From Pectobacterium sp. CFBP8739 (lineage in GTDB: Bacteria > Pseudomonadota > Gammaproteobacteria > Enterobacterales > Enterobacteriaceae), in contig NZ_JACDRR010000006.1 in NCBI RefSeq assembly GCF_013449375.1, positions 62,001 through 126,000 on the forward strand: a stretch of DNA of 64,000 nt, read 5' to 3'. The position numbers and the translations under genes are program-made. Position 1 is the stretch's first letter; every line of letters begins with the position of its first letter. A model generated the notes under the pieces. The model had not been told where the DNA came from and searched no databases. It was given only the letters and a program-made list of their open reading frames with translations. Shown here piece after piece: positions 1 through 10,090 of this stretch.

Positions 1-257
1 GTCAGCTTATCTTTCAGCGTCGGATGTGTTTCCAACCGCGCAGCCAGATCCCTGTCCAGCTCAATAACGGTGAAACGATCCATCCGTTCACCGACAGGCG
101 CGGTCAGTGCACCGAGGCCGGGACCGATCTCTACGACTGCCTGTCCTGGCTGGGGGTGAATAGCCGAGACGATACTATCGATCACGAAGTGATCGTTTAA
201 AAAGTTTTGCCCAAAACGTTTACGGGCGAAGTGACCTTGGTGTACGCGATTATTCAT
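1..257 (-). CDS. rsmA: 16S rRNA dimethyladenosine transferase, N-terminal part
   Basis: RsmA (KsgA) dimethylates two adjacent adenines near the 3' end of 16S rRNA during 30S maturation. Only the first 85 codons are in the window; the gene runs off the left edge. The translation begins [20 protein letters not shown], the typical family N-terminus, followed by the SAM-binding motif [10 protein letters not shown]. The ATG at 255-257 overlaps the last 8 bases of pdxA, so the two genes are translationally coupled in the order surA-pdxA-rsmA, as in E. coli. Identification is firm, but the C-terminal half cannot be judged. Confidence 0.95.
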
Positions 258-1251
258 TACTGTGTTTTATCATTTTAATGGCAAGATTTAATGCCGTGAT
301 GAAGCTGCCGGGGTCGGCACTGCCCGTTGCGGCCAGCTCAAGCGCTGTACCGTGGTCAACAGATGTGCGGATAAAAGGTAACCCCAGCGTGATATTAACG
401 GCGCGCCCGAAACCCTGATATTTCAGAACCGGGAGCCCTTGATCGTGGTACATCGCCAACACGGCGTCAGCGTGTTGCAGATATTTGGGTTGGAAAAGCG
501 TGTCGGCAGGGAGTGGCCCAACCAGCGTGATGCCTTGTTGCCGAAGTTCGTCCAGTGCAGGGGTAATCACATCCAGCTCTTCACGGCCCATATGGCCGCC
601 TTCACCGGCATGAGGATTTAATCCACAAACATAAATCTGTGGTTGAACGATGCCGAATTTTGTCTGCAAATCATGGTGCAAAATTGTGATGACTTCGTGC
701 AGGCTCTGACGGGTGATGGCCGCAGAAACGGCGGCAAGCGGCAGATGCGTAGTAGCTAAGGCAACACGCAGTTCTTCCGTCGCCAGCATCATAACAACAC
801 GGTCACAGCCGCTGCGCTCGGCGAAAAATTCAGTGTGTCCGCTGAACGGGACGCCGGCATCGTTGATAATGCCTTTATGTACTGGGCCAGTAATCAGCGC
901 GGCGAATTCGCCGTTCAGACAGCCATCGCAAGCACGAGCCAATGTCTCAACGACATAAGCGCTGTTAGCGACATTCAATTGGCTAGCAATGACGGTTGCC
1001 GATGTGGCGATCGGCAGGATAGTGAGGCTACCTGCCTGCTGTGGCTGTGCGGGCTGGCCGGGTTGATAGTCGTGCAATGTCAGCGGCATAGATAGCTGCA
1101 ATGCGCGAGTTAATAACAGGTCAGGATCCGCACAGATGACCAGCTCCACAGGCCAGGCCTGCTGAGCCAGAGCAATCACCAGATCGGGGCCAATCCCAGC
1201 GGGTTCGCCGGGGGTGATCACAACGCGTGGTGTATTGCTCTCAGTCTGCAT
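250..1251 (-). CDS. pdxA: 4-hydroxythreonine-4-phosphate dehydrogenase
   Basis: PdxA oxidises 4-phosphohydroxy-L-threonine with NAD(P) in pyridoxal 5'-phosphate synthesis. The 333-residue protein has the family opening [14 protein letters not shown] and the three metal-binding histidine motifs [16 protein letters not shown] and YHDQGLPV, and is of normal length. I start it at the ATG at 1249-1251. An in-frame TTG nine bases upstream (1258-1260) would add MKL, but it lies inside a tandem repeat and has no better ribosome site. The gap to surA consists of three copies of a 16-bp repeat, so how initiation is coupled to surA is uncertain. It overlaps rsmA by 8 bp downstream. Confidence 0.95.
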
Positions 1252-1252
1252 G

Positions 1253-1304
1253 AGTTTCAATCAGCATTAGTTTCAATCAGCATTAGTTTCAATCAGCATT
1301 AGTT
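1253..1304 (-). repeat. 16-bp tandem repeat, three copies, in the surA-pdxA junction
   Basis: The plus-strand unit agtttcaatcagcatt occurs at 1253-1268, 1269-1284 and 1285-1300, identical each time, followed by a 4-base partial copy. On the coding strand every unit carries an ATG. The surA stop TAA at 1299-1301 overlaps the first of these ATGs (TAATG). Each ATG opens only an 8-codon frame before TGA. The identity of the copies suggests recent slipped-strand expansion of a once tight surA-pdxA junction. Confidence 0.97.
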
Positions 1305-2594
1305 AGTGGCGCCATTAATCACTTTGACATACGCCGATGCACGCTGTTCCTGCATCCAGGTTTGTGCTTCTTCGGCGAATTTACGGTTAAAGATCATACG
1401 GTAAGCCTGTTCTTTTTGTGCCGCGTCGGTTTTATCCACCTGACGGGTATCCAGCAACTGAATCAGATGCCAGCCAAAAGAGGAATGAATAGGCTGACTG
1501 ATTTCGCCTTTCTTCAGTTTCAACAACGCATCGCGGAAGGCCGGATCGTACATATCTGGAGAAGCCCAGCCAAGATCGCCGCCCTGATTCGCTGAACCCG
1601 GATCCTGAGAAAGCAGTTTGGCTTGTGCGGCGAAATCGGTGCTGCCGTTTTTGATCTGCTGTGCCACGTCGGCCAGTTTGGCTTGCGCCTGACTGTCCGT
1701 CATGACGACGGAAGGCTTGATCAGAATATGGCGAGCATGGGTTTCGGTTACCGATATGCTTTTGTTACCGCCGCGAATATCGTTCACTTTCAGAATGTGG
1801 AAACCTACGCCGGAACGGATCGGACCGACAATTTGGCCTTTCTGCGCCTGAGTTAAGCGCTCGGCAAACAGCGTTGGGATCTCTTGCAATTTACCCCAAC
1901 CCATCTGGCCGCCTTTCAGCGCCTGAGAGTCAGCCGAATAGGTGATGGCCAACTTACCAAAATCTGCGCCTTCACTGATTTGTTTCACTAGCGACGTTGC
2001 CAGATTTTCCGCCTCATCAACCTGCTGCTGAGTCGGGTTTTCCGGTAATGGGATCAAAATGTGGCTCAGGTTCAGCTCATCATTTTCACCGGTCTGGTTG
2101 GCGATCTGCTTCGCTAGCGTATCGACTTCCTGCGGCAGTACCGTCACGCGACGACGAACTTCGTTGTTACGGACTTCCGAGATCAGCATCTCTTTGCGAA
2201 TCTGGTTACGGTAGGTGTTGTAGTTCAGACCTTCATAAGCCAACTGGCTTTTTAGCTGCTCCAGAGACATCCGATTCTGAGTGGCAATATTGGTAATTGC
2301 CTGATTCAGTTGCTCATCCGTCACCTGGACACCCATCTTCTGCGCCATTTGCAGGATGATGTTGTCCATGATCAAACGCTCGGTAATCTGATGGCGCAGC
2401 GTGGCATCATCCGGCAATTGTTGCCCGGCCTGCTGGGCGTTCAGTTTTACCGACTGCAAAAGCGCGTTGACATCACTTTCCAACACGACGCTGTTGTCGA
2501 CCACTGCTGCGACTTTATCAACCACCTGTGGTGCTGCGAACGCGGTAGAGGCACTCAGTGCCAATCCGAGAATAAGCGTTCTCCAGTTCTTCAT
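1299..2594 (-). CDS. surA: periplasmic peptidyl-prolyl isomerase and outer-membrane protein chaperone SurA
   Basis: SurA escorts unfolded outer-membrane proteins, including LptD, across the periplasm to the BAM complex. The 431-residue protein has a Sec signal peptide ending at about residue 20 (STAFA-AP), an N-terminal chaperone domain (about 21-170), and two parvulin domains. The first parvulin domain carries [10 protein letters not shown] near 180. The second carries ARHILIKPS near 290 and the [10 protein letters not shown] end. Length matches the family (428 in E. coli). It lies 107 bp downstream of lptD, its main client, and directly upstream of pdxA, the standard enteric order. Confidence 0.97.
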   Translation of the reverse strand: MKNWRTLILGLALSASTAFAAPQVVDKVAAVVDNSVVLESDVNALLQSVKLNAQQAGQQLPDDATLRHQITERLIMDNIILQMAQKMGVQVTDEQLNQAITNIATQNRMSLEQLKSQLAYEGLNYNTYRNQIRKEMLISEVRNNEVRRRVTVLPQEVDTLAKQIANQTGENDELNLSHILIPLPENPTQQQVDEAENLATSLVKQISEGADFGKLAITYSADSQALKGGQMGWGKLQEIPTLFAERLTQAQKGQIVGPIRSGVGFHILKVNDIRGGNKSISVTETHARHILIKPSVVMTDSQAQAKLADVAQQIKNGSTDFAAQAKLLSQDPGSANQGGDLGWASPDMYDPAFRDALLKLKKGEISQPIHSSFGWHLIQLLDTRQVDKTDAAQKEQAYRMIFNRKFAEEAQTWMQEQRASAYVKVINGATN

Positions 2595-2701
2595 ACCTTT
2601 CCCATTATTTCATCCGCAAGGCGGGTTAAAGTTCCAACATTTCTGTAAGACAGCCTGTTTGTTTTTGCTACATCCTTATCGGCTTAGCACTCTGGATGAC
2701 A

Positions 2702-5065
2702 TCAGAATGCGCGCTGGTAAGGCAAAATACCTGAACGCAGCATTTTGTCGGAACCCAGACTGTAATTACTGCTTAAACCACGTAATTCGATATTAAACGA
2801 CACTTTGTTGTCGTATTCGCTGCTGCGGCTGGCGCTGTTCCAGTCGGTAATTTTACGTTCATAACCAACGCTCACGGCCCAACAACACGTATTGTACTGT
2901 AACCCAATCAGCTGGTTTGCCGGCTGATTAGCCTTAGTGTCGTAGTAATAAGCGCCAACCACAGCCCAACGTTCGACAATTGGCCAGCTCGCGGTGATGC
3001 CGACCTGTGAGATACCTTGCTGAGAACCCTGGTTTGTCACGTTTGGCAGCATGTCGCGAATATATTCAGGACTTGCGTAACGATAATTTAACTGCACCAA
3101 GCGCTCCGCATCGCGACGGTATTCTAACACGGCGTCACCCAGCGCGACTTCGTTCAGGCGATTGTCATACTGCAACCCCCCGCGAACACCCCATCTGTCA
3201 TCGATTCTCAGGAAGGAGTCACCGGCCCACACCTGGCTACCGTTGTTATCGCTTTTATCGAGCGACGTGTTGCGGTCACCCGTACGTGGACGCTCGAAGT
3301 AATAGATTTGACCAATAGAAGCGTTAAAACGTTCAACCAATGCATCATCATAAATACGCGTGGTGACACCGGTCGCAACCTGATTGGTGGACGCGATGCG
3401 ATCCAGGCCACTGTAACTGCGATCGCGAAACAGGCCGGAATAGTCGGTCTGCATCAGCGTGGAGTCATAGGTATGGATGCTGCTCTGGTCGCGGTAAGGC
3501 ACGTACAGGTATTGCGCACGAGGTTCCAGCGTTTGGGTATAGGCTTTCGACCAGTCCATTTCGCGTTCGAAGATCATTTTGCCATCCACTTTATATTGTG
3601 GCATGACGCGATTTACAGAGCTTTGGAGCGCGTTTTTATTGACGTCGGTGACGCTAGGGTCGGCACGGTAACGATCCAAGTTGTCCTGTTGATAGTGTGT
3701 TGCCAAGAGCTTGGCTTCGGTATTCAGGCTGGCCCAGCGGTTTGCCAACGGCAGATTCAACGTTGGCTCAACATGCAGGCGAGTCGCTTCTGGCCGATTG
3801 TTGTTGACGTTGGTAAATTTTACCGCCTGACCATAAAGATGCATATCAACTGGGCCGATATCATTCTGGTAGTAATTGATATCGAGCTGCGGTTCGGCAC
3901 GGTAAACATCACGGTTGGTTGCATTGGAGAAGACTTGGAACTGTCTAGTGGACAGCGTGGTATTCCAGTTTTGGTTCGCATAGCCCGCACTGAATTTTTG
4001 GGTGACGTAGCCATCGGTAGTTGAACCGTAATTTGACTCCAGATCGGTGAAGTAGCGATCGTCGCTGACTTTCGTGTAATCGGCGTTAAAACGCCATACC
4101 TGATCCATCACGCCACTATGACCCCAGTGGAACAGCCAGCGGGTATCGTTACTATCTTGCGGGGAGACTTTGGCGTATTCATTGTCGCTGGGCAGCCAGT
4201 CGAACTGAATCACGCCGAGGCCTGGCGTGGTCAGGTAGCGGAATTCGTTCTGCCACTGCATACCACGTTTAGTTTGCAGGTGCGGTGTGATGGTTGCGTC
4301 AAAATTAGGCGCGATGTTCCAGTAATAGGGCGTCAGTAATTCAAAGCCGTTGCTGCTACCATATTTCGCATTGGGGATCAGGAAGCCAGAGCGTCGTTTA
4401 TCGCCGATAGGAAGCTGCAAATATGGGCTATAGAACACAGGTACGCCAGCAATCTTGAAACGCGCGTTCCAGATTTCAGCAACCTGCTCTTCTCTGTCTT
4501 GAATCACTTCCGAACCGACGACACTCCAGCTATTATCTCCCGGCAGACAGGAAGTGAAAGAACCGTTTTCCAGAATAGTGTAGCGATTGCTGTCACGCAT
4601 TTTCATTTTGTCGGCGGAACCACGCCCTTGACGGCCCACCATCTGATAGTCGCCTTCATAGACGTCGGTATCTTTGGTGTTCAGGTTGGCCCAGGCTTTA
4701 GGGCCTTTCAGGATAACCTGATTGTCATCGTAGTGGACATTTCCTGTTGCGGTAATCGTCCGTGTGGGCGTGCTACCCTGCGTTGCCGGATCCAACTGAT
4801 TCAGTTCCACCTGCTCGGCAGTCATGACGCTGTTGCCCTGCTGGATGTTAACATTACCGGTGAATTTGGCGCTGTCTGGATAGCTGGCTTCGGTTTTATC
4901 GGCCTGAATGTTGACCGGTAGTTGATTGGGATCGCCAGTGACCAGCGGTCTGTTGTACGTAGGTACACCCAGCATGCACTGCTCAGCGAGATCGGCCAGC
5001 GCGTGCTGACTGTAAAGCGCCGACCAAACCAGTGTGGCCAGCAGAGTTGGGAAACTTTTTTTCAT
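2702..5065 (-). CDS. lptD: LPS-assembly protein LptD
   Basis: LptD is the outer-membrane barrel of the Lpt machine and inserts lipopolysaccharide into the outer leaflet together with LptE. From the chosen ATG (5063-5065) the protein has 787 residues: a signal peptide [20 protein letters not shown]... ending at HALA, an N-terminal OstA/beta-jellyroll domain (about 50-200) and a C-terminal barrel. The conserved cysteines are visible: one in AEQC just after the signal, one in SFTSCLPG, and a Cys-Cys pair in [12 protein letters not shown], the pairs needed for the active disulfide isomer. An upstream in-frame ATG would add 12 residues before the signal peptide and is less likely. It is divergent from djlA and upstream of surA. 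Confidence 0.96.
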   Translation of the reverse strand: MKKSFPTLLATLVWSALYSQHALADLAEQCMLGVPTYNRPLVTGDPNQLPVNIQADKTEASYPDSAKFTGNVNIQQGNSVMTAEQVELNQLDPATQGSTPTRTITATGNVHYDDNQVILKGPKAWANLNTKDTDVYEGDYQMVGRQGRGSADKMKMRDSNRYTILENGSFTSCLPGDNSWSVVGSEVIQDREEQVAEIWNARFKIAGVPVFYSPYLQLPIGDKRRSGFLIPNAKYGSSNGFELLTPYYWNIAPNFDATITPHLQTKRGMQWQNEFRYLTTPGLGVIQFDWLPSDNEYAKVSPQDSNDTRWLFHWGHSGVMDQVWRFNADYTKVSDDRYFTDLESNYGSTTDGYVTQKFSAGYANQNWNTTLSTRQFQVFSNATNRDVYRAEPQLDINYYQNDIGPVDMHLYGQAVKFTNVNNNRPEATRLHVEPTLNLPLANRWASLNTEAKLLATHYQQDNLDRYRADPSVTDVNKNALQSSVNRVMPQYKVDGKMIFEREMDWSKAYTQTLEPRAQYLYVPYRDQSSIHTYDSTLMQTDYSGLFRDRSYSGLDRIASTNQVATGVTTRIYDDALVERFNASIGQIYYFERPRTGDRNTSLDKSDNNGSQVWAGDSFLRIDDRWGVRGGLQYDNRLNEVALGDAVLEYRRDAERLVQLNYRYASPEYIRDMLPNVTNQGSQQGISQVGITASWPIVERWAVVGAYYYDTKANQPANQLIGLQYNTCCWAVSVGYERKITDWNSASRSSEYDNKVSFNIELRGLSSNYSLGSDKMLRSGILPYQRAF

Positions 5066-5250
5066 ACGCAGTATTAGGTGTTCCGTCATCAGGGGCATCA
5101 TACCGGCAAACGGTCAGAGACTATATCACTCGTTAGCGTTGCGCCAGTGTTAAATCCCCACCGCCTATACGCACCACCGTTAGGTGCAAAGATAAATGAC
5201 AGGTATGATAAAGCAATTTTTGGCTGACGGCATGAGGATTTGAGGAGTAT

Positions 5251-6126
5251 ATGCGGTATTGGGGAAAGTTACTGGGGTTAGCGCTGGGAATCGTCTCAAG
5301 CGCTGGCATCTGGGGAATGATCATGGGTTTGCTGATGGGGCATTGGATTGACAAAGCCTGGGCATCGCGTCGCCGTGATTATTTTTCGGCCCAGTCTACC
5401 CGCCAGTCCTTGTTCTTTCTCACGACCTTTCAGGCTATGGGTCACCTGACCAAATCCAAAGGCCGAGTGACAGAAGCCGACATCAAGATCGCGACCAAAA
5501 TGATGGATCGCCTTGAGCTATTTGGTGAAGCCAGAAGCGCGGCTCAACAGGCTTTCCGCGAAGGGAAGGCGGGTCATTTCCCCCTGCGCATAAAATTACG
5601 CAAGCTGCGCGATGCCTGTCTGGGGCGCTTTGATTTAATTAAGATGTTTCTGGAAATTCAGCTTCAGGTCGCGTTTGTTGATGGTGTTTTGCACCCGAAT
5701 GAACGACGTGTGTTGTACGTGATTGCCGATGAGCTGGGCGTGACGCGTGAGCAGTTTGAGTTCTTCCTGCGCAATATGGAAGGAACCTCGGGGCAACAGT
5801 CTCGGCAGAATCAGTCACGACAGAACGGTAAATCGCATCAGCGTCGTAATAATGGCTATTCCAACGGTCACTCTTATGGCGGTCAGCGTCCTGTGTCACC
5901 GCCGCGCGGGCTAACAGTCGAAAGCGCCTGTCGTACGCTGGGTGTGCGTAGCAGCGATGATGCCGCGACGATTAAGCGCGCCTACCGTAAACTCATGAAC
6001 GAGCATCATCCCGATAAGCTGGTCGCCAAGAAGCTGTCGCCGAGGATGATGGAGATGGCCAAGCGCAAAGCGCAGGATATTCAGGCGGCCTATGAACTGT
6101 TGAAAAGCGCGAATCAGACAAAATAA
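5251..6126 (+). CDS. djlA: DnaJ-like co-chaperone DjlA
   Basis: DjlA is a membrane-anchored type III DnaJ homologue that stimulates DnaK and, in E. coli, affects Rcs signalling and capsule. The 291-residue protein begins with one glycine-rich transmembrane segment (about 6-30, [20 protein letters not shown]), then a TerB-like helical domain (about 50-180). A polar Gln/Asn/Ser-rich linker follows (about 185-215), then a C-terminal J domain with the HPD motif in NEHHPDKL. The linker makes it about 20 residues longer than E. coli DjlA. The start is preceded by GAGGAG about 6 bases upstream. It is divergent from lptD and convergent with rluA. Confidence 0.95.
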   Translation: MRYWGKLLGLALGIVSSAGIWGMIMGLLMGHWIDKAWASRRRDYFSAQSTRQSLFFLTTFQAMGHLTKSKGRVTEADIKIATKMMDRLELFGEARSAAQQAFREGKAGHFPLRIKLRKLRDACLGRFDLIKMFLEIQLQVAFVDGVLHPNERRVLYVIADELGVTREQFEFFLRNMEGTSGQQSRQNQSRQNGKSHQRRNNGYSNGHSYGGQRPVSPPRGLTVESACRTLGVRSSDDAATIKRAYRKLMNEHHPDKLVAKKLSPRMMEMAKRKAQDIQAAYELLKSANQTK

Positions 6127-6206
6127 TCCGCATCTTTCCCTTCTTGTTACTTCCCCGTTTTACCGCTCTACCAAATCCGATTTGCAAATGCCGTCGCACG
6201 TTTGCC

Positions 6207-6860
6207 TTAGAAATCCGCTTCGCAGCGAAAGTGCATCGGGGTATTGAACGCGGGATGCGTGATAGCCAATTCTTGTGCGTGCAGTAACAGGCGGGGCGCC
6301 ATTGCTTTAGCATCAGGATGGGCATAAAAGCCATCGCCGAGGATAGGGTGGCCTAGCGCGAGCAGATGGACGCGCAGTTGGTGGGATCGGCCGGTAATCG
6401 GCATCAGCTTGACGCGCGTCGTACCGTCATCGTCGCGTGAGAGCACCTGATATTCTGTCTGTGCCGCTTTGCCTGTTTCAAAACAGACTTTCTGTTTTGG
6501 GCGGTTCGGCCAGTCACAGATCAGCGGAAGATCGATGACGCCTTCATCCTGTTCCATATGCCCCCAAACGCGGGCAAGGTAGGATTTCTTCGGTTCACGC
6601 TCGCGAAACTGTCGCTTTAATTCACGCTCGGCGGCTTTTGTGAGTGCGACGGCAATGACGCCGCTGGTCGCCATGTCCAGACGATGAACGGATTCGGCCG
6701 TTGGGTAGTCAGCTTGAATGCGGCTCATGACGCTATCTTTGTGTTCTGGCGCACGGCCGGGAACCGACAGTAGACCGCTGGGTTTATTCACCACCATGAT
6801 GTGCTGATCCTGGTAAAGAATATGCAACCAAGGATCGGTAGGCGGATTATAGGGTTCCAT
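6207..6860 (-). CDS. rluA: dual-specificity 23S rRNA/tRNA pseudouridine synthase
   Basis: RluA makes pseudouridine at 23S rRNA position 746 and at position 32 of several tRNAs. The 217-residue protein carries the catalytic motif SVHRLDMATSGV with the conserved Asp, and the GRSHQLRVHLLALGHPILGD block. The frame is open for 38 more codons upstream, but the ATG at 6858-6860 aligns with the E. coli start (MENYNPP... against MEPYNPP...) and has GAAGGTG 6-7 bases before it, so I use it. It follows rapA on the same strand, separated by two strong hairpins. Confidence 0.95.
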   Translation of the reverse strand: MEPYNPPTDPWLHILYQDQHIMVVNKPSGLLSVPGRAPEHKDSVMSRIQADYPTAESVHRLDMATSGVIAVALTKAAERELKRQFREREPKKSYLARVWGHMEQDEGVIDLPLICDWPNRPKQKVCFETGKAAQTEYQVLSRDDDGTTRVKLMPITGRSHQLRVHLLALGHPILGDGFYAHPDAKAMAPRLLLHAQELAITHPAFNTPMHFRCEADF

Positions 6861-6906
6861 CGGAGCACCTTCAGACAACATATAATGTGTGATATTAGGG
6901 AGAACA

Positions 6907-6941
6907 CGGGGATGAGGTTCCCGCAGGGAGACCTCGCCCCG
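6907..6941 (-). other. long GC-rich inverted repeat between rapA and rluA
   Basis: The 35-base segment folds as cgggg-at-gaggt-t-ccc-gca-ggg-ag-acctc-g-ccccg, three stacked stems with small bulges. Neither strand has a T tract after it, so it is not a canonical intrinsic terminator. It lies 47 bases upstream of the chosen rluA start and could be an mRNA stabiliser or 5' leader structure. Confidence 0.55.
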
Positions 6942-6987
6942 TGGTATGCCCGTGTATCTCGATTTTGCAAACAACGTGTCTTTATAA

Positions 6988-7018
6988 CAGCGGTATGAGG
7001 TTTATGCCTATACCGCTG
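6988..7018 (-). terminator. probable rapA terminator
   Basis: Perfect 9-bp arms cagcggtat and ataccgctg enclose a short loop that itself can extend the stem (agg/cct). The hairpin sits 10 bases after the rapA stop and is followed on the minus strand by TTATAAAG. The weak T tract makes termination likely but not certain. Confidence 0.6.
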
Positions 7019-7028
7019 CCAGAAACGT

Positions 7029-9932
7029 TTATTGGTGTGTCACCACCACCAGACGGATTGCATCCAGACGCCAGTTGGCTTCGTGCAGATTGCTCAGCAC
7101 TTGCTCACGCTGATTTTCCAGTGCAGTCAGCTCGTCTTCACGAATGTTAGGGTTAACCGCTTTCAGCGCTTCCAGACGCTCCAACTCACGGCGCAATTGC
7201 AGATCAGCCTGCTCCTGGGCTTCGGCGATGAGCTGGCGCGCCTGCGTTTCCACCAGCGCTTCCGCCTGTTGCAGCATCGCGTGAACGTCGGCCTGTACCG
7301 CATTCACCAGCTTGCTGGACGTATGACGGTTTACTGCGTTGAGCTGGCGGTTGAAGCTCTCAAACTCAACCTGAGCCGCTAGGTTGGTCCCTTTACGATC
7401 CATGAGCAGGCGAACCGGCGTGGGTGGCAGGAAACGGGTCAGTTGCAGGTGTTTTGGCGCCTGTGCTTCTACCACGTAAACCAGTTCAGCCAGCAGTGTG
7501 CCGACCGGCAGGGCTTTATTTTTCAGCAACGACACCGCACAGCTTCCGGTATCGCCGGACAGCACCAGATCGAGCCCGTTACGGATCAGCGGGTGCTCCC
7601 AACTGATAAACTGCGCATCTTCGCGGGAAAGTGCCTGATCGCGATCAAAAGTGATCGTGCAGCCATCCTGCGGCAGGCCTGGGAAATCCGGCACCAGCAT
7701 ATGATCGGAAGGCGTCAGGACGATCAGATTATCGCTGCGATCTTCCTGATTGATGCCAACAATATCAAACAGGTTCAGCGCGAATGTCACCAGATTGACG
7801 TCATTATCCTGCTCGGCAATAGCCTGCGCCAACTGCTGGGCCTGCTCGCCACCGTTAGAATGCATTTCCAGCAGACGATCGCGGCCTTGTTCAAGCTGTT
7901 GTTTCAGGTTGTCGTGCTGTTGGCGGCAGGTGTGAATAAATTCATCCAGCCCTTGCTGTTCACCGACGGTCGTCATGCGTTCGATCAACTGTGTATGGTG
8001 GGCATCATAGATGGTGCGACCTGTCGGGCAGGTGTGCTCAAATGCGTCCAACCCTTCGTGATACCAGCGCACCAGCATGGCCTGTGCGGTATTTTCCAGA
8101 TACGGCACCAGAATCTGAATTTCTTTTGCCTGCCCGATACGGTCCAGACGACCAATACGCTGTTCCAGTAGGTCGGGGTTGAATGGCAGATCGAACATCA
8201 CTAAATGGCTAGCGAACTGGAAGTTACGGCCTTCGGATCCGATCTCTGAACAGATCAGTACCTGTGCGCCTTCTTCTTCAGAAGCAAAATAGGCGGCGGC
8301 GCGGTCACGTTCCAGAATCGACAGACCTTCATGGAAGACGGCGGCGCGGATCGCTTCACGCGTACGCAGCACTTGCTCCAGCTGTAGCGCCGTGGCGGCC
8401 TGCGCACAGATCACCAACACTTTTTCATCACGGTTGGCGGTCAGGTAGTTCAGTAACCATTCCACGCGCGGGTCGAAGTTCCACCAGGTGGCATCGTCCC
8501 CTTCGAGCTGTTGATAAATTTGTTCCGGGTACAGCATGTCGCGGGCGCGCACTTCCAGCGTCTTATTCGCGTTCATAATGCCGGACACTTTAATCGCCGT
8601 TTGGTACTGCGCCGGCAACGGCAGGCGGATTTGATGCAGGATACGCTGCGGGAAACCTTTAACCCCCTGACGCGTGTTACGGAACAACACGCGGCTGGTG
8701 CCGTGGCGATCCATCAGCATGGCGATCAATTCCTGACGCGCTTTCTGATTGTCATCGCTGTCGCTGTTGATGGCTTTTAGCAGCGGCTCGATATCCTGTT
8801 CGCCCAACAGATCGCTCAGCGCATTCAGTTCAGCCGTTTGGGCTTTTTCGCCCGCTAACAGCAGCGTGACGGCATCGGCGACCGGACGATACTGCTGCTG
8901 TTCGGCAACGAATTCTTGGTAATCGTGGAAACGGTTGGGATCGAGCAGGCGTAAACGCGCAAAGTGGCTCTGTTGACCAAGCTGTTCCGGCGTTGCAGTT
9001 AAAAGCAGAACGGCAGGCGTGGCGCGTGCCAGCGTTTCAATGGCCTGATATTCGGGGCTAGGGCTTTCTTCGCTCCAGACCAGATGGTGAGCTTCATCCA
9101 CCACCAGCAGGTCCCAGTCGGCATTGACGAGCTGCGCAAAGCGCTGGGCGCTGCGTTGCACAAACCCCAGTGAGCAGATGACCAACTGTTCGGTTTCAAA
9201 CGGATTGCTGCTGTCCAGCTTGGCTTCGGCATAGCGCTCGTCGTCAAACAGTGAGAACAGCAGGTTAAAGCGGCGCAGCATTTCGACCAGCCACTGATGT
9301 TGCAGAGTTTCCGGCACGACAATCAGCACGCGACTGGCACGACCTGCCAGCAACTGCTGGTGGATGATCATCCCAGCTTCAATGGTTTTCCCTAGACCAA
9401 CTTCGTCCGCCAGCAAGACGCGCGGTGCGTGACGTTGGCCGACTTCATGGGCGATATGCAACTGATGGGGGATAAGGCTGGCCCGCATGCCGCGCAATCC
9501 GACCTGCTGCTGTAGCGCCTGTTCGTTCTGATGCTTGCGGGCGCGATAGCGCAGGGCAAAGCGATCCATACGATCGATCTGCCCGGCGAACAGGCGATCT
9601 TGCGGTTTATTGAACGTCAGTTTGCTGTCCAGAAAGACTTCACGCAGTTCCGCCGACGTTTCATCGTCCAGGCGTTGGCCGCAATACACCAGCAACCCTT
9701 TTTCTTCTCGCACGTCATCGACTTTAAGCTGCCAGCCTTCATGGCTGGTGACGGTGTCGCCGGGGTTGAACATCACGCGGGTGATGGGGGCGTCGCTGCG
9801 GGAATAAAGTCGGTTTTCACCGCTGGCAGGGAAAAGCAGCGTTATCATACGCGTATCGACGGCAACAACCGTTCCCAGTCCAAGTTCGCTTTCCGTATCG
9901 CTGATCCAGCGCTGACCAAGTGTAAAAGGCAT
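7029..9932 (-). CDS. rapA: RNA polymerase-associated ATPase/recycling factor RapA
   Basis: RapA (HepA) is a Swi2/Snf2 ATPase that binds RNA polymerase and promotes its recycling after termination. The 967-residue protein matches the family length (968 in E. coli). Two N-terminal Tudor-like barrels span about 1-110. The helicase N-lobe has Walker [18 protein letters not shown] near 175 and the DEAHH motif near 280. The C-lobe has [20 protein letters not shown] and [11 protein letters not shown] near 590. A C-terminal coiled segment precedes the end. It starts at an ATG at 9930-9932 and is followed by a hairpin and rluA, as in E. coli. Confidence 0.97.
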   Translation of the reverse strand: MPFTLGQRWISDTESELGLGTVVAVDTRMITLLFPASGENRLYSRSDAPITRVMFNPGDTVTSHEGWQLKVDDVREEKGLLVYCGQRLDDETSAELREVFLDSKLTFNKPQDRLFAGQIDRMDRFALRYRARKHQNEQALQQQVGLRGMRASLIPHQLHIAHEVGQRHAPRVLLADEVGLGKTIEAGMIIHQQLLAGRASRVLIVVPETLQHQWLVEMLRRFNLLFSLFDDERYAEAKLDSSNPFETEQLVICSLGFVQRSAQRFAQLVNADWDLLVVDEAHHLVWSEESPSPEYQAIETLARATPAVLLLTATPEQLGQQSHFARLRLLDPNRFHDYQEFVAEQQQYRPVADAVTLLLAGEKAQTAELNALSDLLGEQDIEPLLKAINSDSDDNQKARQELIAMLMDRHGTSRVLFRNTRQGVKGFPQRILHQIRLPLPAQYQTAIKVSGIMNANKTLEVRARDMLYPEQIYQQLEGDDATWWNFDPRVEWLLNYLTANRDEKVLVICAQAATALQLEQVLRTREAIRAAVFHEGLSILERDRAAAYFASEEEGAQVLICSEIGSEGRNFQFASHLVMFDLPFNPDLLEQRIGRLDRIGQAKEIQILVPYLENTAQAMLVRWYHEGLDAFEHTCPTGRTIYDAHHTQLIERMTTVGEQQGLDEFIHTCRQQHDNLKQQLEQGRDRLLEMHSNGGEQAQQLAQAIAEQDNDVNLVTFALNLFDIVGINQEDRSDNLIVLTPSDHMLVPDFPGLPQDGCTITFDRDQALSREDAQFISWEHPLIRNGLDLVLSGDTGSCAVSLLKNKALPVGTLLAELVYVVEAQAPKHLQLTRFLPPTPVRLLMDRKGTNLAAQVEFESFNRQLNAVNRHTSSKLVNAVQADVHAMLQQAEALVETQARQLIAEAQEQADLQLRRELERLEALKAVNPNIREDELTALENQREQVLSNLHEANWRLDAIRLVVVTHQ

Positions 9933-10090
9933 AAATTCTTAGCTCGATGTTCGTCTGTGTCGGGGGAATGTCTGATTACATTACCGAGTGCTGATAATGT
10001 TACTGATGTAAATTCAGAAAGGGCGTTATGGTAATGGATGACGGTGCGTTCGTCACCCCTCAAACTTGCGGTATCGCGAATTAACGACGT

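Noticed and set aside
3308-4024. 238-codon open frame antisense to lptD
   Set aside because: It lies fully inside lptD, has no recognisable domain and no ribosome site, and is a product of codon use in the real gene.
7443-8171. 242-codon open frame antisense to rapA
   Set aside because: Contained in rapA, which is full length and conserved; the antisense product resembles no known family.
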